The notes beneath the pieces were generated by a model. It saw only the letters and a program-made list of their open reading frames with translations, made no database searches and was not told where the DNA came from. A DNA stretch of 64,000 nucleotides from CAYOBW01 sp964402115. GTDB taxonomy: Bacteria; Verrucomicrobiota; Kiritimatiellia; UBA8416; CAYOBW01. Both the position numbers and the translations under genes were made by a program. The number at the start of each line of letters is the position of its first letter. Positions within the stretch are counted from its first letter, which is position 1. Location: assembly GCA_964402115.1 (NCBI GenBank), contig CAYOBW010000005.1, positions 1 to 64,000 of the forward strand, given 5' to 3'. Positions 52,615-60,090 of this stretch are shown piece by piece.

Positions 52615-53463
52615 TCACATGAGCTTGCCCAGCCGGGCCATGACCTCCTCCGCGAAGAGCCGGATCAACGCCTCCGTGTAGGATTGCGGCGTCAGCCGGT
52701 CGTCCTGGATTAACGGGGTGAGGTCCATCCCGAAATTGAGCGCGTCCGCCTTGTCCGTGGCGTGCGATTCGAAGAAGGTCGCGTGGGCCATGCGCCGCCC
52801 GGCCACCGCCGCGTCGTAGCGCTTGCCGCCCGTGATCTGCGAGTCGAATACGCCCGAGAGCGCCGCGCCCAGGTTTTTGAAGCGGTCCACCGGCAGGACA
52901 ACCTTGTCGGTGTCGCGCAGCCAGTCCAGATCGCGCCAGATTTCGCAGCCGATGAGCTTCGCGGGCCGCGCGGCGGGCGGCAGCGAGCGGAGGGCCTCCA
53001 GCACGCGCAGGAAGACGGCGACGTGCGTATCGTGCTTGTCGGCGGGGTTGTGCGTGTAGACCACCTCCGGCCGCGCCGTGTCGAAGACCTGCCGCAGGTC
53101 GGCCAGCACGTCCGGCTGGCCGCCTTTCTTGACGTCGGAGCTCGGGTACATCAGCTGGATCTGGCAGCCGTAGTCGCCGACGAAAGCCGCCTTCCGCTGC
53201 TCGCCGACGCGCACCTTCATCATCTCCTCGTTGGTAAACGCTTCGTAGACCCCCGCGCGCGGGCTCCCGCTGCCATTGGTCACGACGACGCCGGTGAACC
53301 AGCGATCGGTGCGCCCGAAGCACTCGGCGATGCCGTGGAAGGCCATGAACTCCTGATCGTCCTGATGCGCGCCGACGCACAGGTGCGTCGTGCGCTGCAG
53401 CGCGGCCGGAAACGGCGTCCCGTCCGGTGCAAAGAGGTCCGCGTTCGGTTGTGCGAATTTCAT
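52615..53463 (-). CDS. PIG-L/LmbE-family sugar N-deacetylase
   Basis: Predicted 282-residue zinc-dependent deacetylase of the PIG-L family, which removes acetyl groups from GlcNAc-type compounds. The usual AHPDDE motif reads AHQDDQE (His33, Asp35-Asp36). The second zinc motif HxxH is in YTHNPADKHDTHVAV (His138, His144, His147). SSDVKKGGQPDVLADLRQVF and HATFFESHATDKADA match family blocks near the C-terminus. It starts at ATG 53463, 26 bases after the ROK kinase-like gene. Related proteins occur beside DegT and Gfo/Idh genes in other genomes, as far as I recall. It probably exposes the free amine of an imported N-acetyl sugar. Confidence 0.9.
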   Translation of the reverse strand: MKFAQPNADLFAPDGTPFPAALQRTTHLCVGAHQDDQEFMAFHGIAECFGRTDRWFTGVVVTNGSGSPRAGVYEAFTNEEMMKVRVGEQRKAAFVGDYGCQIQLMYPSSDVKKGGQPDVLADLRQVFDTARPEVVYTHNPADKHDTHVAVFLRVLEALRSLPPAARPAKLIGCEIWRDLDWLRDTDKVVLPVDRFKNLGAALSGVFDSQITGGKRYDAAVAGRRMAHATFFESHATDKADALNFGMDLTPLIQDDRLTPQSYTEALIRLFAEEVMARLGKLM

Positions 53464-53489
53464 TTTCTGGTTCCTCCTTCAGGCGCGGG

Positions 53490-54905
53490 CTACTGCAGCC
53501 CGCGCTGCTCCAGTGCCGGCAGGCTGGCCGCCGCAATGGCCTGGCCGTGCCGCTTGTCACTCTCGCTGGGCGTGCGCAGGCGCAGGCGTCCGGCCAGGGC
53601 CGGGAACTCGTCCGCCAGCAGCGCCTCCGCCGTCCGGATGATGAGATCGCCACCCTCGCCCGAGGTCACGCGGCCGAGTACCAGCAGGTTGCGCACGTCG
53701 TAGTAGTCGGCGTAGTGGGCGATGGCGTACCCGAAGCAGGCACCAATCGTGGCGTATATGGCGCGCGCCCGCTCGTCCCCCGCGGCCATGCGCGTCTGCA
53801 CCTCCACCAGGCGGTCGGCGGCGCCCATTTCCGCCGGAAACGCGAATCCCGCCGCCGCGGCCAGGCGCGCCACGGCCTGTTGCGAGAAGTACTGGACGCC
53901 ACAGCCGATGTCGCCCGACCACTCGTCCGCCGGGGCATCGGGACGGTAGTCCACGGGCACGAAGGCCAGCTCGTTGAGCCAGACCGTGATGTGCCCGGCT
54001 GGCGTCACGTACCCCCCGGCCTGGCTGGTGCCCATCGAGACACCCAGCACGCAGTTGTCGTTCATGGACATCGAACCGGCCAGGGCCGTCACTTCGCCGT
54101 CGTTGGCGACCTCGAACGGCACGTTGTTCCAGCGGGCCTTGAGCGTCGCGAACATGCCGCGGATCTGCCGGTCGAAGTCGGCCTCGGCCACGCCGCGGAA
54201 GAGCGACGCCACGCGCGCCTCGTTGTTCACGTAAACGCCCGCCGCACTGCCGCCGATCGCGTCCACGCGGGGCAGCTTCTCCGCGGCCCGCCGGATCGAA
54301 TCGTGCACGCCTTCGATGTGGTAGCTGGGATCCTTCTGGAAGTAGGGCTGCCACGGAATCTCCTCCGCGAACACCACCTTGCCGTCAATCACCGCGGCGC
54401 ACTTGCGGTCGCTGCCGCCCAGGTCGAACCCGATGCGACAACCTTCGAGATGCCGTCCCAGCGCCACGTCCGGCTCCTTCGGGGCCGGCACCTCTTCGAG
54501 CGCGCAGGACTCCACGGTCATGCGCTCGAGGAACATGCGGCGTCCGACGATATCGACGTCGAACTTGCGTTCGCCTTCGGGGTTGTAGATCCCACGGAGC
54601 ATGTCGGCAATGGCCGGACACCCGCCCACGAGGATGCGGCTGCCACCCTTCTGCCAGAGCAGCAGTTTGACGAGACGCTCGACATAGGTGCGGTTCAGCG
54701 CGGCAGACGTCGGCGTGGGCGGCAGAATGCGCGTGCGATGCACGAAGCAGACGCCGTCCGGCCGACTGAGCGCAACCGCGATCGGCAGGGCATCCGGCGT
54801 GCGCGCCACCAAGTCCTGATACCCACGGTTCCAGAGTACGGCGGGCAGGAAAGTGGGGTCGAGTTGCGGCTTGTTCTTGACTTCGACCGACAACACCGCG
54901 CTCAT
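53490..54905 (-). CDS. Atypical ROK-family sugar kinase with extra N-terminal domain
   Basis: Predicted 471-residue protein. About 150 N-terminal residues are not ROK-like (beta-alpha pattern with RTYVERLVKLLLWQKGG, RILVGGCPAIADMLRGI and FDVDIVGRRMFLERM). A ROK/ASKHA core follows, with the phosphate loop CRIGFDLGGSDRKCAAVIDG, RVDAIGGSAAGVYVNN, VPFEVANDGEVTALAG (ND pair) and GVSMGTSQAGGY. The core ends with NLLVLGRVTSGEGGDLII. ROK kinases phosphorylate hexoses or N-acetylhexosamines, usually at O6. Normal length is about 300 residues, so this is a distinct two-domain subfamily. The zinc CxCGxxGCxE motif is absent. It is the first gene of the operon and divergent from a ROK repressor. Confidence 0.85.
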   Translation of the reverse strand: MSAVLSVEVKNKPQLDPTFLPAVLWNRGYQDLVARTPDALPIAVALSRPDGVCFVHRTRILPPTPTSAALNRTYVERLVKLLLWQKGGSRILVGGCPAIADMLRGIYNPEGERKFDVDIVGRRMFLERMTVESCALEEVPAPKEPDVALGRHLEGCRIGFDLGGSDRKCAAVIDGKVVFAEEIPWQPYFQKDPSYHIEGVHDSIRRAAEKLPRVDAIGGSAAGVYVNNEARVASLFRGVAEADFDRQIRGMFATLKARWNNVPFEVANDGEVTALAGSMSMNDNCVLGVSMGTSQAGGYVTPAGHITVWLNELAFVPVDYRPDAPADEWSGDIGCGVQYFSQQAVARLAAAAGFAFPAEMGAADRLVEVQTRMAAGDERARAIYATIGACFGYAIAHYADYYDVRNLLVLGRVTSGEGGDLIIRTAEALLADEFPALAGRLRLRTPSESDKRHGQAIAAASLPALEQRGLQ

Positions 54906-54911
54906 GGGCAA

Positions 54912-54917
54912 CCTCCT
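54912..54917 (-). promoter_or_regulatory. Shine-Dalgarno sequence of the ROK kinase-like gene
   Basis: Minus-strand AGGAGG six bases before ATG 54905. It decides the start: the in-frame TTG at 54911 overlaps the spacer right after it and is unlikely to be used. Confidence 0.7.
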
Positions 54918-54966
54918 CTAGCAAACACATCGGCGCCGACTTGTTCGCCTAAATCGTCACGCCCAT

Positions 54967-54995
54967 AACGTATGTGAGAGTTCGATGGCTGTCAA
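54967..54995 (-). promoter_or_regulatory. Candidate sigma-70 promoter of the amino-sugar operon
   Basis: Minus-strand TTGACA (54990-54995), a perfect -35 box, is 17 bases from TACGTT (54967-54972). The second box matches the -10 consensus only at first, second and last positions. It lies about 60-90 bases before the first gene of the operon, in the 299-base divergent spacer 54906-55204. Confidence 0.5.
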
Positions 54996-55094
54996 TGGCA
55001 GGCTTTGCCTTTTTTCGTCCAGCCTGACGCGCCACCCCAGCGGCGTGGGTGCTGTCGGATGGCGTGCGCGGGGGGGGCTGGGCCCGCCTTTTGA

Positions 55095-55123
55095 TTGACG
55101 GCCGCCTTACGATTGTTTAATAC
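55095..55123 (+). promoter_or_regulatory. Candidate promoter of the ROK regulator gene
   Basis: TTGACG (55095-55100) and TAATAC (55118-55123) are separated by 17 bases. A TACGAT direct repeat overlaps the second box (from about 55108 and 55121) and could be an operator half-site pair. Evidence is pattern only. Confidence 0.35.
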
Positions 55124-55204
55124 GATGTCGTTTCGCAGGAAAGCACAACGGGCAAGCATGACTCTCCTTATTCGTTGCCTACACGGGAGAGCGGGAGTGG
55201 CGTG

Positions 55205-56362
55205 ATGGGTTCAGAACAGATCAGGAAACGCAGATCCAACCGCTATACCGTACTCAAGATGCTGCATTACGAGGGGCCGGTCCGGCGGGGTAAGATCGGC
55301 AGTGACCACAGCATCCGCAAGTCCAGCATCACGAGCATCGTCGCGGAACTGATCCGGTCGGGCATCGTGCGCGAGGCCGACCCAGGCAACCCGCGCAGCC
55401 TGATTCACCTGGACACGGAACGCTACCATGCCGTGGCGGCCAGCGTGACCCCGCGCGCCTGCAAGTTCGCCCGCGTCTACCTGGACGGGCAAATGCGCGA
55501 CGTAGCCGAGATCTCGCTGGGCACGCGGCGCGATGCCGAGCACGTGCTGGGGGTCCTGACGCGCGGGCTGTCGGCCTTGCTCGCCGGACGCGACCGCAAG
55601 GTACTCGGCGTCGGCGTGGCCATGCCGGGCACCCTGGACCCCCGCACCGGACTATCGATTTACGCCGCCCATCTCGACCGCTGGCGCAACATCCCGGTGG
55701 GGGCCGAATTGCAGAAACAGCTCGACTGCCCGGTGCTGGTCGACAACGACGTGCGCTGCCAGCTGTGGTCCTGCGCCTGGTTCGACCGGCTGGCGCGCGA
55801 TTCCGAGAACACGATCTACATCAACATTCACGACGGCGTGGCCTGCTCGATCATCACCCATGGCCGCCGCATCGTTGGCGAACACTGCGCGGCGGGCGAA
55901 ATCGGCCATGTCCGCGTGGGAGAGGAAGGCCGTGTCTGCCAATGCGGGCGGACGGACTGCCTGGAAGCCTACTGCAGCATCCCGGGGATCCTGGAGGAAA
56001 TCCAGCGAGCCCGGCCCGACATCAAGCTGCAGAGCGCCACGGCCATTGCCGCTGCGGCGGAGAGCGACACGGTGGTGCGCAACGTGCTGGACCGCGTCGC
56101 GCAGCGCATGGCGCGCTCGCTGTCCGGCCTGGTGGCCGTGGTGGACCCGCACACGCTTGTCATCGGCACCCCCGACCGGGCCTTCTCCGAGTTGCTCAGT
56201 AAACACCTGGCGCCGCACCTGTACACGGAGTTGATCGGCATGAGCATGCGCGACGCGCACGTGGTCATCGCCGACGGCGTGGAAACCACGACGATCAAAG
56301 GCGCGGCGGGACTGGTGATCGATCAGGCCTTTGCGTCCGGCGACTTCGTGATCGAGGCGTAG
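55205..56362 (+). CDS. ROK-family transcriptional repressor (NagC/XylR-like)
   Basis: Predicted 385-residue regulator, divergent from the amino-sugar operon. The N-terminal winged helix-turn-helix covers about residues 10-57 (RYTVLKMLHYEGPVRRGKIG, then IRKSSITSIVAELIRSGIV). The ROK sugar-binding domain follows, with VLGVGVAMPGTLDPRTG, VLVDNDVRCQLWSC and the zinc-site motif GEIGHVRVGEEGRVCQCGRT followed by DCLE (His235, Cys245, Cys247, Cys252). Such proteins repress transport and catabolism genes until they bind a sugar or sugar phosphate. ATG 55205 was chosen with GGGAG seven bases upstream; GTG 55202 is possible. The layout suggests it controls the eight genes transcribed away from it, probably in response to an amino sugar. 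Confidence 0.92.
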   Translation: MGSEQIRKRRSNRYTVLKMLHYEGPVRRGKIGSDHSIRKSSITSIVAELIRSGIVREADPGNPRSLIHLDTERYHAVAASVTPRACKFARVYLDGQMRDVAEISLGTRRDAEHVLGVLTRGLSALLAGRDRKVLGVGVAMPGTLDPRTGLSIYAAHLDRWRNIPVGAELQKQLDCPVLVDNDVRCQLWSCAWFDRLARDSENTIYINIHDGVACSIITHGRRIVGEHCAAGEIGHVRVGEEGRVCQCGRTDCLEAYCSIPGILEEIQRARPDIKLQSATAIAAAAESDTVVRNVLDRVAQRMARSLSGLVAVVDPHTLVIGTPDRAFSELLSKHLAPHLYTELIGMSMRDAHVVIADGVETTTIKGAAGLVIDQAFASGDFVIEA

Positions 56363-56437
56363 TCACCACCGGCCATACCGGTACGGAGCGTCGTCCGCGA
56401 CGGGCGTGTCCAGGTAGTAGCTCTTGAACCAGGGCGA
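56363..56437 (-). pseudogene. Short 3' remnant of an unidentified gene
   Basis: In the 84-base gap before the PIN toxin gene, the minus strand reads WFKSYYLDTPVADDAPYRYG, then RW and a stop at 56363-56365. The aromatic-rich, protein-like end with a stop looks like the last codons of a secreted enzyme cut off by arrival of the toxin-antitoxin cassette. It is too short to name. Confidence 0.35.
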
Positions 56438-56446
56438 GCATGTGAC

Positions 56447-56905
56447 CTACCGTGCATCGTTATCCGCCGGAGGCGAACCCGGCACGACCGCGAGCCGCTC
56501 CCGCTCAGCCGCCAGGCGCTGCCTGTCGTCGAAGCCGGAGAACGACACGTTGGACTGCGGCATCCGCGTCCGCAAAAGCAGGGCCGAGGCGAGGTGCAGC
56601 GCATCGAAGGCCCGGAGCGGATGGGCTTTCAGCAGGCGCACGACGATCTTGTTCAGGCTGGGCGTGATCTCGACACGAACCAGCGTCTCCCAGTCAGCGT
56701 CGAAGGTTCGCAAGATCCGCTCCGCGTCGCGCGCAGAGATGTCGCCATCCCGCCTCTTCCGGTTAATGGCCGAATGCACTTCCGCGTACCCAACGACGGA
56801 GATCGCCGTCGTCTCAGCCTGCCGGCGAAGGTCGAGCACGGCAGCGGAACCAGCCTCGCGGCAGTAACACTTCACCAGCGCGCTCGTGTCGCAATAGAGA
56901 ATCAC
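56447..56905 (-). CDS. PIN-domain ribonuclease toxin (VapC family)
   Basis: Predicted 152-residue PIN toxin. MILYCDTSALVKCYCREAG has the first Asp; ISVVGYAEVHSAINRKRRDG has the conserved Glu; LRAFDALHLASALLLR has the second Asp; and SFSGFDDRQRLAAE has the terminal Asp. This is the complete catalytic set. It overlaps the antitoxin gene by four bases (ATGA), with the antitoxin first. The 15-residue tail after the last motif is probably disordered. The product would cleave RNA when the antitoxin is degraded. Confidence 0.92.
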   Translation of the reverse strand: MILYCDTSALVKCYCREAGSAAVLDLRRQAETTAISVVGYAEVHSAINRKRRDGDISARDAERILRTFDADWETLVRVEITPSLNKIVVRLLKAHPLRAFDALHLASALLLRTRMPQSNVSFSGFDDRQRLAAERERLAVVPGSPPADNDAR

Positions 56906-57180
56906 CGACGATCCTCAAGAAGGAGTTGGGATGCGGGAGTTCCGTTGACGGCGATCGGCCTGGGCAGCGGCCTGCTCCGTGTGACCGAAGGCAGGACAAT
57001 CAGGCCGTCCGCGGCCAAAGGCGCCAACTGGTCCGCCAACCGCCTTCCCCGGCGTGGTTCTCCCACCAAATGCGCCATGGTCCTGCCCCACTTCGTGATC
57101 GTCACTTCCTCGCCGCGGCAAGCGAGGTCCACGTAATGCGTGACATGTCCCTTGAATTCGCGAATGCCCACACAGGTCAT
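56902..57180 (-). CDS. Phd/YefM-type antitoxin
   Basis: Predicted 92-residue antitoxin. MTCVGIREFKGHVTHYVDLA is followed by CRGEEVTITKWGRTMAHLVG, the Phd fold pattern with a DNA-binding N-terminal half. The C-terminal half (GLIVLPSVTRSRPLPRPIAV) would be the extended toxin-binding segment. It is the first gene of the pair and is translationally coupled to the PIN toxin by ATGA. Phd antitoxins usually repress their own operon; a low-GC stretch upstream (57185-57240) could hold the promoter. Confidence 0.9.
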   Translation of the reverse strand: MTCVGIREFKGHVTHYVDLACRGEEVTITKWGRTMAHLVGEPRRGRRLADQLAPLAADGLIVLPSVTRSRPLPRPIAVNGTPASQLLLEDRR

Positions 57181-57253
57181 GGCGCACCTTTCATGTATCT
57201 ACATCCGGAAATGTATCCACATTCGGGCGCAAGGTCAATGGATCAGTGCCCGT

Positions 57254-57385
57254 AACGCCTCAGAACGCAGGGGGCTCACATGGCACATAGCGGCCGGGGA
57301 CGGCCGTCTCCAGCGCGCGGGCAGGCGACGAGGCGTGGAGACGGCGGTCTCCGCCGTTATCGCCCCCCTGTGTCACTGAGGCGTT
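57254..57385. repeat. Paired-palindrome element, CGGCCGGGGACGG subfamily (copy 3)
   Basis: Outer perfect 10-base arms AACGCCTCAG (57254-57263) and CTGAGGCGTT (57376-57385), then GCAGGGGGC versus GCCCCCCTG, then GGCCGGGGACGGCCGTCTCC versus GGAGACGGCGGTCTCCGCCG. The nested arms could fold into one long cruciform. It ends at the stop codon of the GH123-like gene. It is the most complete of the three copies. Confidence 0.8.
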
Positions 57386-60000
57386 CAGCGCCCGCGAAAC
57401 CCGCGCACCCCGAAATCCGCCCCCCACGGGTCGGCGTCGGGCACGCCGGCGCGCTCGATCAATTCGCCGAGCCGGTTCCGGAACGCGTACACCTGCTGCG
57501 GATCGCGCGTGTACGCCGTCAGGCTGGCGACCAGGGCATCGGGCACCTGCAGCGCCGCCCGGGCTTCCGCCAGCCACGCCTGCCGCCCGGCGGGGAGCGC
57601 GTCGCCGCGCGCCTCGCCCTGCCGCACCAGGTGTTCCAAGATGCGGAAGTAGGCGTAGTCCTCCAGGCCGTCGCGGAAATTCTCCAGCCGGATCGTGGGC
57701 AGCGGTATCCCGTCGGGTCCCACGCAAGTCCAGGCGCCATCGCCGTGGTACGTGGTCCAGCTGCGGGGATCCCAGTCCGTGAACGGCCCGGACGCGATGG
57801 GCCGGCGCGCGTTCCAGATGCTGATCTGGTAGTACAGGAACCCGTCGGGGCGATACTTGGCCGTCATGGCGCCCATGAGCAGGCGGCCTTCGATCGCCGG
57901 GTACTCCAGGAACATGTTGGCCGGCGGATGGTGCGGGCCGCAGCAGATGTACCACCACACGAACTTGCCGGCCGCCCGCGCCTGCGCCACCTTGTCCGGG
58001 TCGAACCGCGGCGTCAGCGGACACCAGGCGTCCACGGCCTTCATCTCCGTCTCCTGTCCGTAGCTGTTGTCGTAGGTCGTCGTCATCACGACCACCCCCG
58101 GGAACGCGGCCTTCAGCCGCTCCGCGGCCCGCTGGACGCCCGGGAACTCGTCCCGGGGACTCTCGTCGCACCCGTAGATGTAGGCGTGATCCAGGACGCC
58201 GAGCGCCCTGGCGCGGTCGAACTGCGGCCGCAGCCGGTCGAGCGTTTTCGCCTGCCACGCGTCGCGCTCCGCCGGGCTGTCGCCGCACGGGCCGTAATAG
58301 CCGAGGTTGAAGCAGCCGAGCCGGCCCTGTTCGTGCAGCCGTCCGACGACCTCGAAATCCGGCCCCGCGTGCGTGTAGAGGCTGTCGTAGGTCAGGTAGT
58401 AGTCCGCCAGGAAATCGGCCCAGCGCAGCCTGTGCTTCTTCCAGGCGTTGAGCGGGTAGTCGGGCTCCCGGCGCCAGCGCGACTGCTCGGCCCTGGTGCC
58501 GGCCGTGGCATTGTCCTCCGGCGCGAAGGTGACCGCCAGCGGCAGGGGCGAAGCGGCCGGCACGGCGAAGCCATAGACGCGCACCGCGAAGTCGAAGACG
58601 AAAAGCGGGGCGCCCCGGTTGCTCACCTGCAGCTTCCCGACATAAGTGCCGGCGGCCTGCTCGCGCGGCGCGTGCACGCGGATCCAGAACGCCTGGGCGT
58701 CTCCCCGGGCGATGTCGGCCGCGGGCAGGAACTCCAGGATGGGGTCGGGCCACCAGCCGACGTGCGAGCTGCCGTACGGGGGGACGGACCGCGTTTCCAC
58801 GTACCCGACCGGCACGGCTGTCACGCAGCCGGCGCCGAGCGACGCGCCGCCGGGGCCGCGCAGCTCCGTGGCGCGCACCGCGGCTTGCGACAGGTCCGCG
58901 CCGCACGGCACGACGACAACCTGGAAAGCCTCGCGCTCGCCCCGCGCGAGCGTGAGCTCGACGCGCGTGCGGCTCTGAAGCGGCCCCGTCTCCGCCCGGG
59001 GCAGGACCTTCTCCATGCTGGTGGCAAAGCCCGCCACGACATCGTCCCGCACCGCCCCCGGCGCGGAGACAACGGCGCGGATAGGCTCGAACGCCAACCG
59101 CAAAGCCGTCCGGTGCTCCAGGCGCCGCCAATCCGCCTCGAGCCCGGCAATGTCCGTCTGCAGCGCGAGCGCCTGAGCGCCTCCCTGGCGCGTCCGCGCC
59201 TCCAGCGCATCGAGTTGCGCCGCGAACGCCTGCCGCGAGGCGGCGACCCAGGCGGCCACCGCGGGGCAGCCGGCGGCGGACAGCGTCAGTTTCGCGCCCG
59301 CCTGGCCGACCGACTCCCGCAGCGCCGCGACGGCGGCCGCCTGCAAGGCCGCGTAGTCCCCGCAGTAGGTTTCAGGCAACGGCGGCAGGGATTCGCCCGG
59401 CTTCAACAGCGCCACGTTGTCCAGGCACAGGACCAACGCCGCGGGGGGCTGCTCGGTGAAGAGGTGCATGACGCGAATATCGGCGGGATCGACGCCCTTC
59501 TCCTGCAGCTCCGCGGCCAGGTCGAGCACCACGCGCGTGAGGCTGCGCGGCGGCAGGCGCTGATGCCAGGACAGGCCCTGGCGCGTGGGCTTCCGCGCGT
59601 CGGCGATGAGCAGCCCCAGGAGCTGGGGCGCGGGCGACTCGTTGCTGACGTCGAAGGCCAGGCGGTCAAAGCCGCGCCAGTCGGTGACCGGCGGCCGGCA
59701 TTCGAACGCGGGCCACTCCGCCATGCCCGGCTTCCAGACCGGCGCGCGCAGCTCCATGGCGGAAGCGCCCGAGGTGGCGAGGCGCCGGACGCGGCTCGGC
59801 TTCAGATCGCCGTCGAGCGTGGCGCGGCCCTCGTTGTGCCAGACGGCGAAATCCGCATCGGCCTCGAAGTCGAACAGCACCACGCGCCCCGGCACTGCCA
59901 CCGTCGGCGGCGCAGGGTCGGCGCCAAAAGCCGCCAGGCAACACCCCGCGATCAGCGCGGCCCCCGCGGGCCACGGCCAACGAAAACGGCGCATACGCAT
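57385..60000 (-). CDS. Secreted GH123-like (DUF4091) glycoside hydrolase
   Basis: Predicted 871-residue exported protein. The signal peptide is RFRWPWPAGAALIAGCCLAAFG. An N-terminal carbohydrate-binding-like beta sandwich (about 30-210, RVVLFDFEADADFAVWHNEG) is followed by a helical linker. A beta-sandwich pair with LARGEREAFQVVVVPCGADL comes next, then a TIM barrel with the DUF4091/GH123 C-terminal signature (FVWWYICCGPHHPPANMFLE and RLLMGAMTAKYRPDGFLYYQ, then ISIWNARRP). GH123 enzymes are exo- or endo-N-acetyl-beta-galactosaminidases using substrate-assisted catalysis; an acidic pair is seen in AYIYGCDESPRDEFPG. ATG 60000 is chosen as signal-peptide start without a clear ribosome site; ATG 59994 is equally possible. 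Substrate is probably a GalNAc-containing glycan. Confidence 0.88.
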   Translation of the reverse strand: MRMRRFRWPWPAGAALIAGCCLAAFGADPAPPTVAVPGRVVLFDFEADADFAVWHNEGRATLDGDLKPSRVRRLATSGASAMELRAPVWKPGMAEWPAFECRPPVTDWRGFDRLAFDVSNESPAPQLLGLLIADARKPTRQGLSWHQRLPPRSLTRVVLDLAAELQEKGVDPADIRVMHLFTEQPPAALVLCLDNVALLKPGESLPPLPETYCGDYAALQAAAVAALRESVGQAGAKLTLSAAGCPAVAAWVAASRQAFAAQLDALEARTRQGGAQALALQTDIAGLEADWRRLEHRTALRLAFEPIRAVVSAPGAVRDDVVAGFATSMEKVLPRAETGPLQSRTRVELTLARGEREAFQVVVVPCGADLSQAAVRATELRGPGGASLGAGCVTAVPVGYVETRSVPPYGSSHVGWWPDPILEFLPAADIARGDAQAFWIRVHAPREQAAGTYVGKLQVSNRGAPLFVFDFAVRVYGFAVPAASPLPLAVTFAPEDNATAGTRAEQSRWRREPDYPLNAWKKHRLRWADFLADYYLTYDSLYTHAGPDFEVVGRLHEQGRLGCFNLGYYGPCGDSPAERDAWQAKTLDRLRPQFDRARALGVLDHAYIYGCDESPRDEFPGVQRAAERLKAAFPGVVVMTTTYDNSYGQETEMKAVDAWCPLTPRFDPDKVAQARAAGKFVWWYICCGPHHPPANMFLEYPAIEGRLLMGAMTAKYRPDGFLYYQISIWNARRPIASGPFTDWDPRSWTTYHGDGAWTCVGPDGIPLPTIRLENFRDGLEDYAYFRILEHLVRQGEARGDALPAGRQAWLAEARAALQVPDALVASLTAYTRDPQQVYAFRNRLGELIERAGVPDADPWGADFGVRGFRGR

Positions 60001-60090
60001 GGCGGCGATACTGCCGAAGGCCGCTGGGGAATACAAGGGGCGAGAATTCGTACTTGCGCATCCGGATGCGCTCCAGCATCTTCTCGCGCC

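Noticed and set aside
57280..60090. Plus-strand extension upstream of the PQQ propeller gene
   Set aside because: The open frame upstream of 60091 lies opposite the GH123-like gene and has shadow composition. The signal peptide at ATG 60091 marks the real start.
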